From positions 124,001 to 188,000 of the forward strand of contig WSUB01000017.1 of assembly GCA_019633425.1 (NCBI GenBank): a stretch of 64,000 bases of DNA, read 5' to 3'. Source of the DNA: Tulasnella sp. 424 (lineage: Eukaryota; Basidiomycota; Agaricomycetes; Cantharellales; Tulasnellaceae). The notes under the pieces were generated by a model that worked only from the letters and a program-made list of their open reading frames with translations, was not told the DNA's origin and made no database searches. The position numbers and the translations under genes were made by a program. Below, piece after piece: positions 49,320-61,251 of this stretch (position 1 is the first letter of the stretch; the number at the start of each line of letters is the position of its first letter).

Positions 49320-50260
49320 AGAGAAGCCTTCATCAAGCGGGGAAGGGCGAGCTTATAATGCATAACGTCAAAGGATATCCATCTCTGTGAGAGACTTTTG
49401 ACCTGGAGGTCTTCACGTCATCTCGTCGACTGACCTTCATACTCCAGAAAATCCTAAATCAAAACAAAATGTGACCGACGACCGAGGATGACCCGGCTAG
49501 ATGCGGTCCACAGGCGGTCACCGGGTTGGAAGGCTGACCAAGTCGTTGGGGTTGAGGAACGTGGCACGTCCCCACGAACGGACGCGGGATCTCTTGCACA
49601 TTCGCTCATTGAGTTGGAGTCACTGAAAGTGGCGCCCGAGTTGCTGCGGTGCGCTTATGATGCTGGGCATTTCCGAGGGGAACTTTACCGAGACGGGAAG
49701 CCGTATCTACATCTTGGTCAGCGAAAACCGTGAGAGGGATGATGAGAAAACCTTGTTTGGAGTATTGGACGACATTGAAATCTTCCCAACGACAGCGAAT
49801 AACAGTGCTGGATCAACGTGCTCCCCCACTGGTCGCGACGATCCAAACTCCTTTGTAGTATGTTAGATGTGGGAGGTGAAATCCGAGGGAATGGGATGTT
49901 TTACTTTAGGAACAAGTGGGAGTGTTCCGGATCGCGATCGCGATGGGGTATCGCTTCATTGCTTTGGTCTTTGGCGAATCTTGAGCCTAAGACGGGCAGG
50001 TATCCCCGTTGTTTCCCGCAGGTGGTTGCCCTCTCTCCCACCACCGGTCTCTCTCTCTTCATAAGACTCCCCTTCGCTTTCTCTTTTCTCTCTTATACGA
50101 GTTACGCCTCTGCACGATCTCGTCTCACGTCCCTTGCCCCTCCCACTTCACTCTACCACTCCTCGACTCTCCCTCCTGCTGATTCGGTGCTAGCGCCGTC
50201 TTGGTCCATATTCTAATCATCGCCGTCCCCCGAGATCCTATTTGAAGAAAGAAGAAACAG
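49320..50260. other. Upstream region of the 50.2-kb gene
   Basis: About 940 bp without a supported gene. The last 200 bp are strongly pyrimidine-rich on the plus strand (CTCTCTC and CCCTTGCCCCTCCC), a common property of basidiomycete core promoters of well-expressed genes. Confidence 0.45.
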
Positions 50261-50261
50261 A

Positions 50262-51994
50262 ATGTCGTACTATTCCTACTACCAACAACAACCCCAGTGG
50301 GGAACTGCCGGAGTGCGCTGCCCCGCCACTTCCTTCCATTCTCGGCATTATTGATAACTGACTGCACCTCTTCCTCCCCCCCCCTTTCAACCCATACCGC
50401 AGTATCAAATCGTCGCACCTCCTCGGCCTTACTTCCAACCGCAAGCCAACTGGGGAGGAAGGCAATACTTCCAAGCGCAGGTAACTATTCCTCCTCCCAA
50501 AGAACGTACTCTCAGATGGGTTGAAACTATACGTCGTGATCATCAGGTCGGAGGTTTATCGCCCGACGGCTACGACGATATCCGGGACGAGTGAGCCAAC
50601 AATCCTCCTTTTTCTCCACACAAGAAAAGGGTCGTTACTCATCACGGCGTCTACTCCCCCTCTCCCCCCTATATCATTCCGACTATCTTGACTTTCTTCA
50701 ATTTGGAAATCTCGGGGACGTAATGGTCGCCGCTGGCTCGGTCGACGTTCTTCAAAAACGAGCAGAGGGTTCTTTGACAGCGTCTGGAGAGGTCTCAAGG
50801 ATGTGTTCTCTCGAGGATTCGCCAGGGAAGATGCTCAGTTGTGGCATAGGCGTGTTTACGGTGGACAGGTGCGTGCAATTCCCCTCGATCACGTCAATCC
50901 TCCCGCAGAAACTGACAATCTATCACCTCCTTCTCACTACGTATTTGTTTAGGTTCCGGTCGATGAACTTGATGCCGCCCAGATCGGTGCTGCTGCAGGA
51001 TTCGAAGCCATCCGACATTGGCAAATGTACGGGAGCACTTACAGGTCGCCTTTCGGGGACAATCACGATAGGGAGAAGGAAGGTTTAGCTGGTCTCGCTG
51101 CAGGAGAGGCTATCAAACTCTTGTCATACTCGCAGAGAAGACGGTGAGTTGTTGACCGATTCGGGGGTCTGTGATTGCAATGCTGACTGACACCGGGCGA
51201 TCCGCCTGCCGGATCTCCTTCAGGTCTGGTGTCACCAGGAGAGATGCCGCCGAAGTAGCTGCTGCCACAGCAGAGAGAATCTATACCGAAGTGAGTCCCG
51301 TAAACCCCCTTCGCCGATGATCGGCATACCCATCTGTTCGATCATCTGACAGGACTACGACGATCCCTACGACGCATATGAGTCCAACCCTTACCGTCGC
51401 CGCAGACGTGGATCCATGGGTGGCCGCCGCCGCAGTTCGTCCTTCTACGAACGGGAGCGTCCCTTGATCGGGTCGACCACTGGCGGTTATGTCTCTGCTC
51501 AGCCCACGGGAGCATCCTACGTCTCCGCTGGAACCCCAGGAGCGTCTTACGTTTCCGCTGGAACCCCCGGTGTCCAATACGTCCAAGCAGGCACAACCGG
51601 CGGCTACATGTCGGCCCAACCCGGTTACGCTCAAACTGGTTACGTCTCTGCTACGACCGGTCAACCCGTCCAGTACGTCCAGGCGGGAAGTGCCTACGGT
51701 ACGCAGAGTCCCTACGGCCAGCCGACAACCCCTTACGGCCAAGCGACGATCATTTCGGGTGGTCAGCCAGTCCAATACGGTACTCCTGGCGTGCAATATG
51801 CCACGACTGGTCAGCCATACCAACAGGCGTACGTGACTGGTGGAACCCAGTACGCTCAGCCTACCGGATATGTTCAGCCTCAGTACGTTACGGGACAGTC
51901 GACGGGATACCTCGGTGCGCCTCAGGGGTACTCAAGGGTTCGTTCCCTCTCGACTGGTGGGTACGCGCAGGCTCCCCAGGTTATCTACCGATGA
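50262..51994 (+). CDS. CipC/DUF3759-like core with Tyr/Gly/Gln-rich tail
   Basis: Seven exons: 50262-50312, 50403-50480, 50547-50590, 50766-50868, 50953-51143, 51224-51290, 51353-51994, encoding 391 aa. The N-terminus (MSYYSYYQQQPQWG) is Tyr/Gln-rich. The central core, about residues 60-180, has FFDSVWRGLKDVFSRGF, DELDAAQIGAAAGFEAIRHW and EKEGLAGLAAGEAIKLL; this helix pattern resembles CipC/DUF3759 stress proteins, a moderate-confidence link. An Arg patch (RRRRRGSMGGRRRSS) precedes a 170-residue tail of repeats around SYVSAGTPG and QYVQAG. The tail looks like a prion-like, phase-separating or structural low-complexity region. The third intron is about 175 bp, longer than others here, and its acceptor was chosen by frame. 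No signal peptide. Confidence 0.75.
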
Positions 51995-52689
51995 GCGTGT
52001 CTCTCCTCGTTATTTGGATGGTTGGTCTTTCGCTGGCCGATACCCTCTCTCAAGTTCTGTCGCCCTCGTTGTTTAATACCCGCTCGATCTCTCTTTGTAA
52101 TATTTGCTCTGCCAGATAATCTTTTGTAATACAATGTCATTGCACGTGTATGAAGTCCCGACTGATAAGATAAGATCGACCACCAATCCCTGTCGAAAGT
52201 TGTTTGAACCATCTTCTTGAGGAGGCGGCGTTATTTCAACGGGAAACTTGATGCGAATACTTATTGCAAAGCATCGGGCATACGACAAAGGGTTCAAGTC
52301 TCCAAGTCGCGTAAAGTGCCCTTCCAAAGACGGGGTGCCGAATGCCGTGCCGAGAGACGGCATCGGACCTTCTCCTGGCAACAAGGACGCAAACGTGAAC
52401 TGTGAAGTGGATGACGTCCAAGAGTAGAAAGGAAGAGGCTTTTGAATGGGTCGGCCTGACCCAAAATTCCACTGCGGGCGGGTCAGCGCTTCGGCAGGTT
52501 CGCATCTGCCAGCCACTAGGTACCCGACAAATGTACGCCCAACCTTCCCTGTCATCCGTCGCCGCACATCTCCCACTGCACCCGTCTTCTTTAAAAAAAC
52601 GAACATCCGCCACGACGACGATCGCCTTTCATTCTCCTCCTCCCCCTTCACCTTCCCTTACCCCAGCCTTTCCTCATCGCCTGACGATC

Positions 52690-53237
52690 ATGCATTCGGC
52701 GAGATTTCCATATGCCTTGGCGCTGGTTGCCGTGTTCGTGCCAAGCATACTCGCTGGCGCGATCCCAAAACGCGATCGTCCTTTGGCCTTTGAAGACGAC
52801 GGCTACGACGCTGATGTACGTTGAAGAAGTTTCGACCTCGTCCAGCAGACGAGTGCTAACTGTTGTGTGTGTGGGTCTTAGACGGTATATTCAGCCTGCT
52901 ACCCCGGTCAAGAAATGTGTATGAAGCCTCATTCATGGGACACAGAGGAGCCTTGGGAGTGCGTTGACACTCAAAAGTCTGTCGAGAATTGTAAGCATTT
53001 CGTCTTTCCAATTTTTTTTGTTCGTGCACAAACGCGTCCTGCCCGATTTTCATAGGTGGAGGATGCACCCAACCCATGCAAGACGCTCAACCATTAGGCC
53101 GGGACTGCACCATCATTCCAGGCCAAAGATCCGTCTCTTGTGTACGAGGCAACTGCATCATTTCCAAATGCCAGTCCGGCTGGAAAATCGCAGCAGACGG
53201 CGGGGCCTGCTACGAACTCTACGACGAGGGCGATTAG
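52690..53237 (+). CDS. PriA-like secreted cysteine-rich protein
   Basis: Three exons: 52690-52815, 52882-52990, 53056-53237, encoding 138 aa. An N-terminal signal peptide (ALALVAVFVPSILAGA) is followed by a KR site that could be a Kex2 processing point. The mature part has about ten Cys in the order C-x6-C, C, CGGC, GRDCTIIPG, SVSCVRGNC and ISKCQSGWK, then ACYELYDEGD. The CGGC, xDCT-IPG, VSC-xxG-x-C and C-xxGW blocks match the PriA family first described from Lentinula edodes, linked to fruiting and wall/secreted functions. All junctions are GT-AG and in phase. The function of PriA is not firmly known. Confidence 0.85.
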
Positions 53238-53478
53238 GACACGCCATCTGCTTCTTGCCCAGGCTCATCATGGACCTTATTCACTTTGTTTCGACATCCC
53301 TGTTATTTCTTTTTTTTATCATGTAATTTATTGGGAACACATAGCGGAATCAGGAAAAACAGGCTTGTATTGTTACAGTATTGCCATTAATAATTAACGA
53401 GTGGTGGACATCGAGCTCCAAATACGTAGACATATTTCCAATATGATCAGCGAAGGGTAAAGAAGGCCATATGCATGG

Positions 53479-56400
53479 CTACTCCTTGGAAGCAGCGGCC
53501 CTCCCAGTCTTGCTCTGCGGGGGAGCAGGCAAAGTACTCAAGTCCACTCCGGTCAAGTGCAACTTGATAAGATGGTCGATTTGAGTCTTGTGAATGCGAT
53601 GATGCTCTTGCCAGCCTTTCCAAGGGTGGTGTGGGTGCTAAACGTTGAAAAAGGGCGATCAGGATTACCGCGTCATATATGTGATTAGGTCGACAGTTCG
53701 ACATACCATCCTCGCGAATTCCTGGAACAGCTTATCGCTGGTCCCTTGCGGCTCTTGCGCCCAGAACCTAGCTAGCAATATGTCATCTTCGTGGCTGTAG
53801 CGTTGTCTCTTTGCAACTTGAGCCGGGGCCGATGGGATTTGCAACCCATTCGAACCAGCGATGAACGTTGGCGGAGGTCCGGCGTGGTCCACGCTAGTAC
53901 TAGTTCCTGGATCCGCAGCGTTGGAAGGTACTTCGATTTCGTGTCGATGTCGTCGCCAATACTAAGCCAGCAGTCGTCAGTCTACCGATTTCCTCGTAGG
54001 GTAAAGTCTGCCGGCTACCTTCAACCATGATGCCCTTGAATGATGAGGCGCTTTGCCCGCCAAGTCGTTCCAAAAGTTGGGCATGTTCAAGTTTGGTTCT
54101 TTTTGCCTGTGGGGAAGTCAAACCGAAGGAGTTTACGGATCAGCACTCCATCAGGACGAGAAAGTTGAATGAAAGCGCAGAAACGCACTTGCGGTACGCC
54201 ATGTACTTGACCAAGTATGCCACATCCTCCTCAGTAAATGCGATTCCTTTGCCAGTCGTGCTGCGATGCAACGATCGGGGAGGTGTCGGAGACCTGTTCC
54301 TTCCATCCCTCGTCGGTGCAGTAGAGGATCCTCCAATGGGTCGGCTGGGTCCAGGGGCAGGTCGCGAGGGCCCACTCCCTCCCACCTCCCCATCACTGTC
54401 GCCGTCCCCGCCTTCTCCATCATCGTCTTCCTCCCCACCGCCATCCCCGCCATTAGCAGCTCCGACGGGACCCATCTGATAACTGCCCAGCTTGATCTTA
54501 TGCTTATTGCAGTATCGTCTCCACGAGTAAAAGGTATGATGAGGTGCCTATGCAAAATGGCGTGTAACTTCATTTTAGCGACCAAAGAGCCGCTTGAATG
54601 GATTACTAGCGCCAACCTTGATTGCCAACCGCTCGCAGATCTCTCGAAGACTCAACACGAGACCCATATCCACACACCAGTCGATGTACTTTTTCAAGTA
54701 GTTGATATCTTCGGCTGTGAACAGGTTACCGCCGTACGTGGACTTGACCACTCGAGCTGGAGGCGTTGGGGAACGACGCGGTGGGGCAAGCGCCGGGACA
54801 AGGGAGGCGGGATCTGTTGCAGGTACGTTGTGTTTAGACTAGGAAAATGGTCGCTGTTTAGCTTCAATCGAGGTAGTTCCCGGGATTGCATCAGCATCCA
54901 CCTTTTTAGTACCGTGGCCTCCGGCCGTAACGACCTCCGAGACACGTTTACGCTTCCGGCCGCGATTTTCTTCGTCGTTTGCTCCATCCTCTCCATCCAC
55001 ATCATCGCCTACCGTTGACGGGGTCTGCTGGGCAGCGCTTGCACTCGATTGCGGCGGGGGCACGACATATTGTTGGTCAGAGAAAGAAGCGAACTGGAAC
55101 ATATGAATGTAAGTGAGGATTCCGCTAAGGAGACTGCTGAGAAAGTATTCTTACATGCTGAGAGTAGTAAACGTCACTACCGTGTGGCCAACTCGGGGGT
55201 TCGAATGAAGGTGGTGGAGGTACAGTGAATCCTGTAGAGGACGAAGCGCCAGGCTGGGTATTTGGCGATCGGTTTGCGTCAATACCCAGGGCATTGACTG
55301 CTGCTGGCGCTGGAGGAGGGACACCATACCAAGGACCTCTTGTTAGGGTCGAAGCTGACCCCGTGGCTGGAGGATAGCCACGGAGAACGTGCGGGGGCGG
55401 GGGGTGATGATGGATTTGAGCGAGCGTCATAGACTGCTGCTGCTGAGGTAGCGGAGACTGGGTCTGAGACTGAGGAGTGCTAAGAGCGGCGGAAGGCGGA
55501 GGGGCTTGGGTTCCTGCCGGGGCCTGAGACGGGTGAGGATGGGAGTGCGAAGGGTGGACGGTGCTTGACGGTGCGACGTGACTCCAAGTCGAGAAACCGG
55601 GCGCCACTGGAACGGGCGGAAGACTTGGCATCGCAGAAGAGAATGGGAAGTGCGATGAAGGCTGGGGGGCAGGTGGATTCGCGACAGCCGGAGGGTCAGA
55701 TGGCAGAGGTTGCTGAATAGCTGCATCGGTGTCGGTTTGAGACGCGGCAGCCTGGCGGCCTTTCTTTTTGCGGCGCTGGCCATTGCCTGAGGTGGAAGCG
55801 GGAGGCTCAGCAGCTCCCGGTGGGGGAGCCAACTGGAGTTCTGGGGCTGCCGGCCGAGGAGGCTCTGGCTGAGGTTCAGGAATTACGCTGCCGGGACAAA
55901 GCAACATCATTCAGCCAAGGTCGTTTCCAAAAGATAGTTCCCATAGACGTACACTTCGTTGCCAGTAACTTTCATTCCGCCCCAGTTACGTTTAAACGTC
56001 AAGAGCTCTCCTGCCTGGACACAGACGATAATCCATTGCGCGTCAAGAACAACCTTGCCCTTCTTGTTGTGGTATTGCCTGTAGAGGCTCTGACCGGACT
56101 CCTTCGTCCTATCAACCAGTACATATGGGACGCTGCTGTAGTTCGAGCTGAGATTGCCGCCATGTTTCTGTCGGGCGAAAGAATTCCCGGTGAGCGTTCG
56201 CCGAATTGGTGGTTATCGGGCGGTCCGGATGTGCTCACTTTGACTAATGACACGATGAGATCGTGGTTCGGGACGTCCTTCTCGACGTAGACCCCCAACG
56301 GCGTCCCCATGGCTGGGTCGACAAAGATCTCGGCTCCTTCGCTAGCATCGCTCTGGCTGGTCGCATTCTGAGTTGGACCGGATGTTGGTGGGATGTGGAT

Positions 56401-56616
56401 TGGGGGGTGGTGGTAGTGTTGTTGGAGAGGTGGTGCGGGTGGCGGGTGCGGGTGGTGAGCTGGAGGGATATGCTGCTGGTGGATGGGCGGATGCAGGTCG
56501 TTGGTATTGGGTCTCCGTTGGACTTGGGATGGCATCGATGACCGGGGTCCGTCGCTGAACTCGATGGTGGCGGGAGGACACCGAACATCCCTGTTGTTCG
56601 ACTTTTGTTTGTTCAT
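53479..56616 (-). CDS. RAP1: Candidate telomere protein Rap1: BRCT-like plus three Myb-like units
   Basis: Nine exons on the minus strand: 56239-56616, 55953-56167, 55155-55887, 54913-55093, 54617-54813, 54189-54547, 54019-54106, 53707-53961, 53479-53637, encoding 854 aa, all in phase. Residues about 96-198 form a BRCT-like unit: IFVDPAMGTPLGVYVEKDVP, then KHGGNL, VPYVLVDRTKESG and KVVLDAQWIIVCVQAGELL. A 300-residue Pro/Ser/Gln-rich linker and a basic patch (RGRKRKRVSE) follow. Three Myb-like repeats then occur: FTAEDINYLKKYI to APHHTFYSWRRY; FTEEDVAYLVKYM to APHHSRASWLKYW; YSHEDDILLARFW to HPHHPWKGWQEHH. The P-HH-x-W form is that of the Rap1 Myb domain. No C-terminal RCT domain is visible. 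Role by analogy: telomere and shelterin binding. The donor of exon 4 is the least certain junction. Confidence 0.75.
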
Positions 56617-57042
56617 TGTCCATGGGCTTCCGCTCTCCTGAAGGAGAACTGCCGCTAGCCTGAACTTCTTCAACCGGTTTTAGGTGGGCTTTTTCTCCTG
56701 CTTAACGCCAACTAGGTCACTAAGTCTCGAGTTGGGAAATATTATATGCACTAGGCACTCATCCCCTTAAAGCCTCGAAGTTCTATAAGCAGACTCTTCG
56801 CTCTAATCCTTGAAAACTCGGGATTCCTTGGAGCAATCACTAAGAACGCGCGGACCCGAAGACTCCCAAGACATTGTCTTATCGAAGGAATTTTGCAACG
56901 GAGGCCGGAGTCATCACGACAGGAGGTGGCTCGCCATCTCGGGAATAGGGGCTTCGCTCTTGAACGCGCCAGTCCAGATTCATATCCCGTCACCTCACCC
57001 ATCCCTTGTTATCCCCTGCCATTTCACCGGCATCGTTGAGCA
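56617..57042. promoter_or_regulatory. Divergent promoter region between Rap1 and the NDR-type kinase
   Basis: The 426 bp between the two start codons must serve both genes. No TATA box is obvious. A short palindrome-like TCTTATCG/CGAAGG area lies near 56875. Shared regulation of a telomere protein and a cell-cycle kinase is an inference from arrangement only. Confidence 0.45.
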
Positions 57043-60000
57043 ATGGCAGAGCAGCCGCCGGTAGCAAGTGGCTCGTATTTTGCTCATCGCGCTCCCATTA
57101 CACCCATATCCTCAGCCGACATCTACGCTCAAGCCTCGCCGTACTTTCAACTTCCATCATGGTTCAAATCTAACCCCATACAAGCTCCAACGTACCTCAC
57201 AGACGAGTCGAACCAGAAACTCCAAGAGGAATATGAACGCCAGCGCCTGCTAATGACAGGTGGACCGAACGAACCATCCGCCTACCCTGGAGGCACCATC
57301 CTCCACAAGGGTTTCTACGACTTGCTCGCTTTGTCCACGCCTGTCGTAGAAACGGTCTCTCGGCTTTGGACCGGAGCTATAAATCCGTATAGGGAGGGGT
57401 CCCTAGTAGCGAGTCCCCCTTACGAGCAGATACAGGCAGCAACTCCTCCTCGGGTTGCAAACGTCCCTGTCGGTCAACTACCACCACCTGCAACCTCCCC
57501 TACCTCTACGCCGGCAAAGAAAGGAAGACGGGTCAGTAAAGATATGATTGGAAACCCGACAGGCTTCGTGTAAGTCTAATTATGCGACTTCCCTGGTTAA
57601 GCGCTGACGCCACTCTCCTGTCGTCAAGCCATCTTGTTCACGCCTCCGACGCTGAGCAGGCAGAGGCGCTTCTTACTCGCTGGGGACCTTCTGGTATGGG
57701 CAAGCTTGGAGGTAGGTTGAGATTGCAATTTGGCAGCCTTCATACACTCACTGGCTCTGCTTAGACCCTCGCTGGGCTCGTCCAATTAAAGACTACGTCC
57801 GTCAGCAAGCTCAGGCCAGAGCGATAGCTGAGGTAGTTGGCGCTATGCATCCTTCACCGTCCCAGCTCCAAACCATCCCCGGCGAATCAACAGACGATGG
57901 CCGCACCAAGCCAATTGGACCCGCACCGCTGCGTGTTGTGAATGGAATGAGCACCCCGAGCTCCTTGACCGCAACTACTGTCAACACTGCAAAGGCCACC
58001 ATCGAATCGCCAGTCACAGGTATGCCCGTGCGTATTGAAGGACTTCCGTCTCCTCGTACGGGTGGATGGCCAATTGGAAGTGGCCCAAATGCTATCCCGA
58101 CGGGCCTGCAACGCGGTCCCCCTATACCGGAACACTCAGAGGCGGCGGTTGATGGACTACCCCTCAGCTCTTCACCCACAACGCTAGTCCCTCTCAGCAC
58201 CTCACCCACAACGCTCGTACCGCTCAGCACCTCGCCTAAAGCCCTCTCCCCTCTGGATCGATCCAGGACAGTGAAAGCCATCCCAGAATCGGACCCTCCG
58301 ATGGTTCCATCCAAGGACGAACCGAAACCTATCAACCCATCGCTGTCGACGCTCGAGAAAGCTGCTTCTGCCAGGATCTACTTCGAGAATCTCTACTATC
58401 CTTTGTACAAGCAGCCACCCTCAAGAGAGCGTCGTCGATTAGCCATGGAGCGAGAGATGGACCAAATAGGAATGCCTGAGGGAAGGCGCGAGAAGGTTAG
58501 AGACCAGTGGAGGAGGAACGAAACGGACTATCTTAGGGAACAGCGAAAGAAAGTGGGCGTGAGCGCGTTCAGGGAATTGAAGGTCATCGGACACGGTAAA
58601 GACCTACGATCGTTGGTTGACGATGCATCGACTAATTGCCCCCGCATCTTGGTTAGGTGCATTTGGCGTTGTTTCACTTGTAAAGGAGAAGTCGACCGGC
58701 CAGCTCTTCGCCATGAAGCAGCTCCGCAAGACCGACATGCTCCGGAAGGGTCAGGAAGGGCATGTTAGAGCTGAACGAGAGGTGCTCAAATCTGCGGCCC
58801 TCGTGTCATCGGCCAATGCACCCGAATGGATAGTTCGAATGCACTACAGTTTCCAAGATAGGGATAACCTTTACCTGGTCCTTGAGTTCATGGGTGGCGG
58901 CGATCTGCTTAACCTACTCATAGAGAAAGATGTGTTCGAGGAAAACTTTGCTCGATTCTACATTGCGGAGGTAAGCAACCTTCGTCTTCACTTCCCCCTT
59001 AGGTTAGGGAATCACGAGGCCCTTTTCCCCAGATGGTACTAGCAATCGAATCTTGTCACAAGCAAGGGTTCATACACAGAGATATCAAGCCTGATGTAAG
59101 CCCGGGTGCACCGGGGCTCAGACCTCGAGTGAGACTTGCCCACTGATCCCACGATCACCTACAGAATTTCCTCTTCGACCCTGAAGGCCACATCAAGCTC
59201 AGTGACTTTGGTCTGGCGACCGACCTGCACTGGGCACATGACACGTCTTGTAAGTGACAACCAACCTTCGTTTCTCGGGTTACCCCTCCTGGACCAATAT
59301 TTTGTTTCCGAAGACTACGAACAACAACGCAAGGACCTCCTGAAGAAGCATGGTATTGATCTTGCTGATCCCAATGGCATCGCGGACGGAAGAAAGACCA
59401 AACGACTGGCACCCAAGGAGATCGAGCAAATCATGGGAGGAGAGGAGGGTGAGGGTGGAATATTCACGTGGCGGGAAAAGAATCGAAAGAAGGTATGTCC
59501 CCCTTCTCCGCCGTTTCAAGCTCCGACACACCTTGCTTACTATTACTCAGTTGGCATACTCAGTGTATGGTAGATTTCAACTAGACTCCAGTTCGGCCGT
59601 TGCTAACCTGTTGTTACATCACATCTCTTACTCAGTTGCGGCACCAACTCTTATAGTAAGTTAACTTATACAGAGCATAAATGTCTCTCGCCTCTGGCCG
59701 CTAAGATTGTCCGCTTTACTTTGTAACAGTGTCACCGGAGGTCATTCGAGGCAAGTGGTTGCTTGTCCTCCCTCCAAACACGTGTATCTGACGAGTACGT
59801 TTAGGTCATGGATATTCCTTCTCGTGCGATTGGTGGAGCCTAGGCGTCATCATGTTTGAATGTCTCTACGGGTGAGCTGTTATTCGGACTTGACCGAATG
59901 CTCGATGAAAAGAATGACCTCGCTTACGGTGGCTTGAACAGTTACCCCCCATTTACGAGTAGCTCCGTGGGTCTACTTCACCGTTTGCATTTACCTCCGC

Positions 60001-60767
60001 AAGTTTGACCGATACTTTGTTCTAGAGGCACGTTACCCGCCAAAAGATCCTCAACTGGAAACAATCTTTGAAGTTCCCTCCACGACCTCGCGTCTCCCGT
60101 GAAGGTGTTAACCTCATGGAACGATTACTCTGCGAACCGGAGGATCGGATTGGCTCCGAAGCATCGTCGTCGGTCGTAAGGCCTAACTCGCTTATCATGC
60201 AAGAGCGGAGAAGTGGCTTTATATTCCCCAACGTCGGCAAAGGCAAAAGTGTGGATGGGGCAGAATACATTAAGGTAATGGTTATTCGGATCGTGCTTAA
60301 CCGAGTCCTGCTGAGGTTAGCGAACCCCGCAGGCCCACCCCTGGTTCAGAGGGATAGACTGGGCCAATCTCCATCGTCAACCTGCGCCTTTCAAACCGAA
60401 TCTTAGCACTCCTGAGGACACTCGTCACTTTGACGACGACATCCCCCCTGAGGTATGGACGTGTATCCCCACCAGTCCTAAATGTTAACCTTAACGCCGA
60501 TGGCCGAACTTGTAGCCTTTAGCGCCCGCCAACGGTGCAGCACCCGATGCTACCCGCGACCCTCTGCTGAAGGACAAGGTCCACGGCGATCATATCTTGA
60601 ATGTGCGCAAGGCCTTGGCCTTCCAGGGGTTCACTCATCGAAGTCCTCGAAAGATGGACTACACTCGCATTGATACAGTGTACCCTGATGAGCCTGGGCA
60701 CGAGCGGGGTAGAGATGCTGTCAGAAGAGGTGGGACGATTGGTCGCGGCCGAGCCCTTTCGATGTAA
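57043..60767 (+). CDS. NDR/Dbf2-Sid2-type AGC kinase with CRIB-like N-terminus
   Basis: Fifteen exons: 57043-57569, 57629-57711, 57765-58595, 58657-58970, 59033-59095, 59165-59249, 59314-59492, 59551-59564, 59636-59655, 59730-59750, 59805-59871, 59942-59966, 60026-60274, 60333-60452, 60516-60767, encoding 949 aa. Residues about 170-192 (NPTGFVHLVHASDAEQAEAL) resemble a CRIB/PBD motif. A 33-bp coding repeat (SPTTLVPLST twice) lies near 58170. Kinase domain from about 472: GHGAFG loop, FAMK Lys, HRDIKPDN (600-), DFG (620-622), a roughly 75-residue insert before CGTNSYMSPE, WWSLGVIMFECLYG, and the hydrophobic motif FQGFTH (902-907). The DFG-SPE insert and the terminal motif define the NDR class; Dbf2/Sid2-like is the best guess. 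The intron after 59750 has a GC donor. Confidence 0.88.
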
Positions 60768-60849
60768 TCGAGGCCAGAGGGCCAGACCGTCCTCGTGGTG
60801 GTCGTTCATCTTCTGTTTCCCCGTTATGCAACTACCCCCCTAATGTTTT

Positions 60850-61245
60850 TGTTCCGCTAGCCCGTTTCGTCTGTATTCTAGCTCTTTAACGACCTTAACA
60901 CGCTTCATGCCCTTGTGATCCGGACCACAAGCCTGGAATCCTATCGTAGTATTGAAAAATTGCCATGTATAGGGTACGACGTAATCTAGACATCCATGTG
61001 TTACCATACAAAACAACTTGAACCAGACAGAGGCCACCAAGGCATGTGAGGGATAAACATGCAAAATAATAGAAAAATGCGGCTTGTATGAGCTAAATTT
61101 TGAGCTAAATGCAAACGAAAACAAGATGCGAAAAGAAATGGTAGTCCAGGTACGTAGCGGAGAGGGAAATGTGAGAAAGCAAATACGATGTGCGAGTGAG
61201 AAGGAGGAAGAAAGAATTTTGGAGGCAAGACAGAAATGTCTTCGG
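60850..61245. other. Convergent intergenic stretch
   Basis: About 400 bp between the kinase and homeodomain gene 3' ends. A-rich on the plus strand at 61060-61150. No supported gene. Confidence 0.4.
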
Positions 61246-61251
61246 AGAATT

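Noticed and set aside
50591..51088. 165-codon plus-strand frame
   Set aside because: It overlaps exons 4 and 5 of the CipC-like gene in another frame and runs through good splice sites; the spliced frame gives the conserved core.
52073..52651. 192-codon minus-strand frame
   Set aside because: No motif; it overlaps the 3' flank of one gene and the 5' flank of the PriA-like gene, and its codon pattern looks random.
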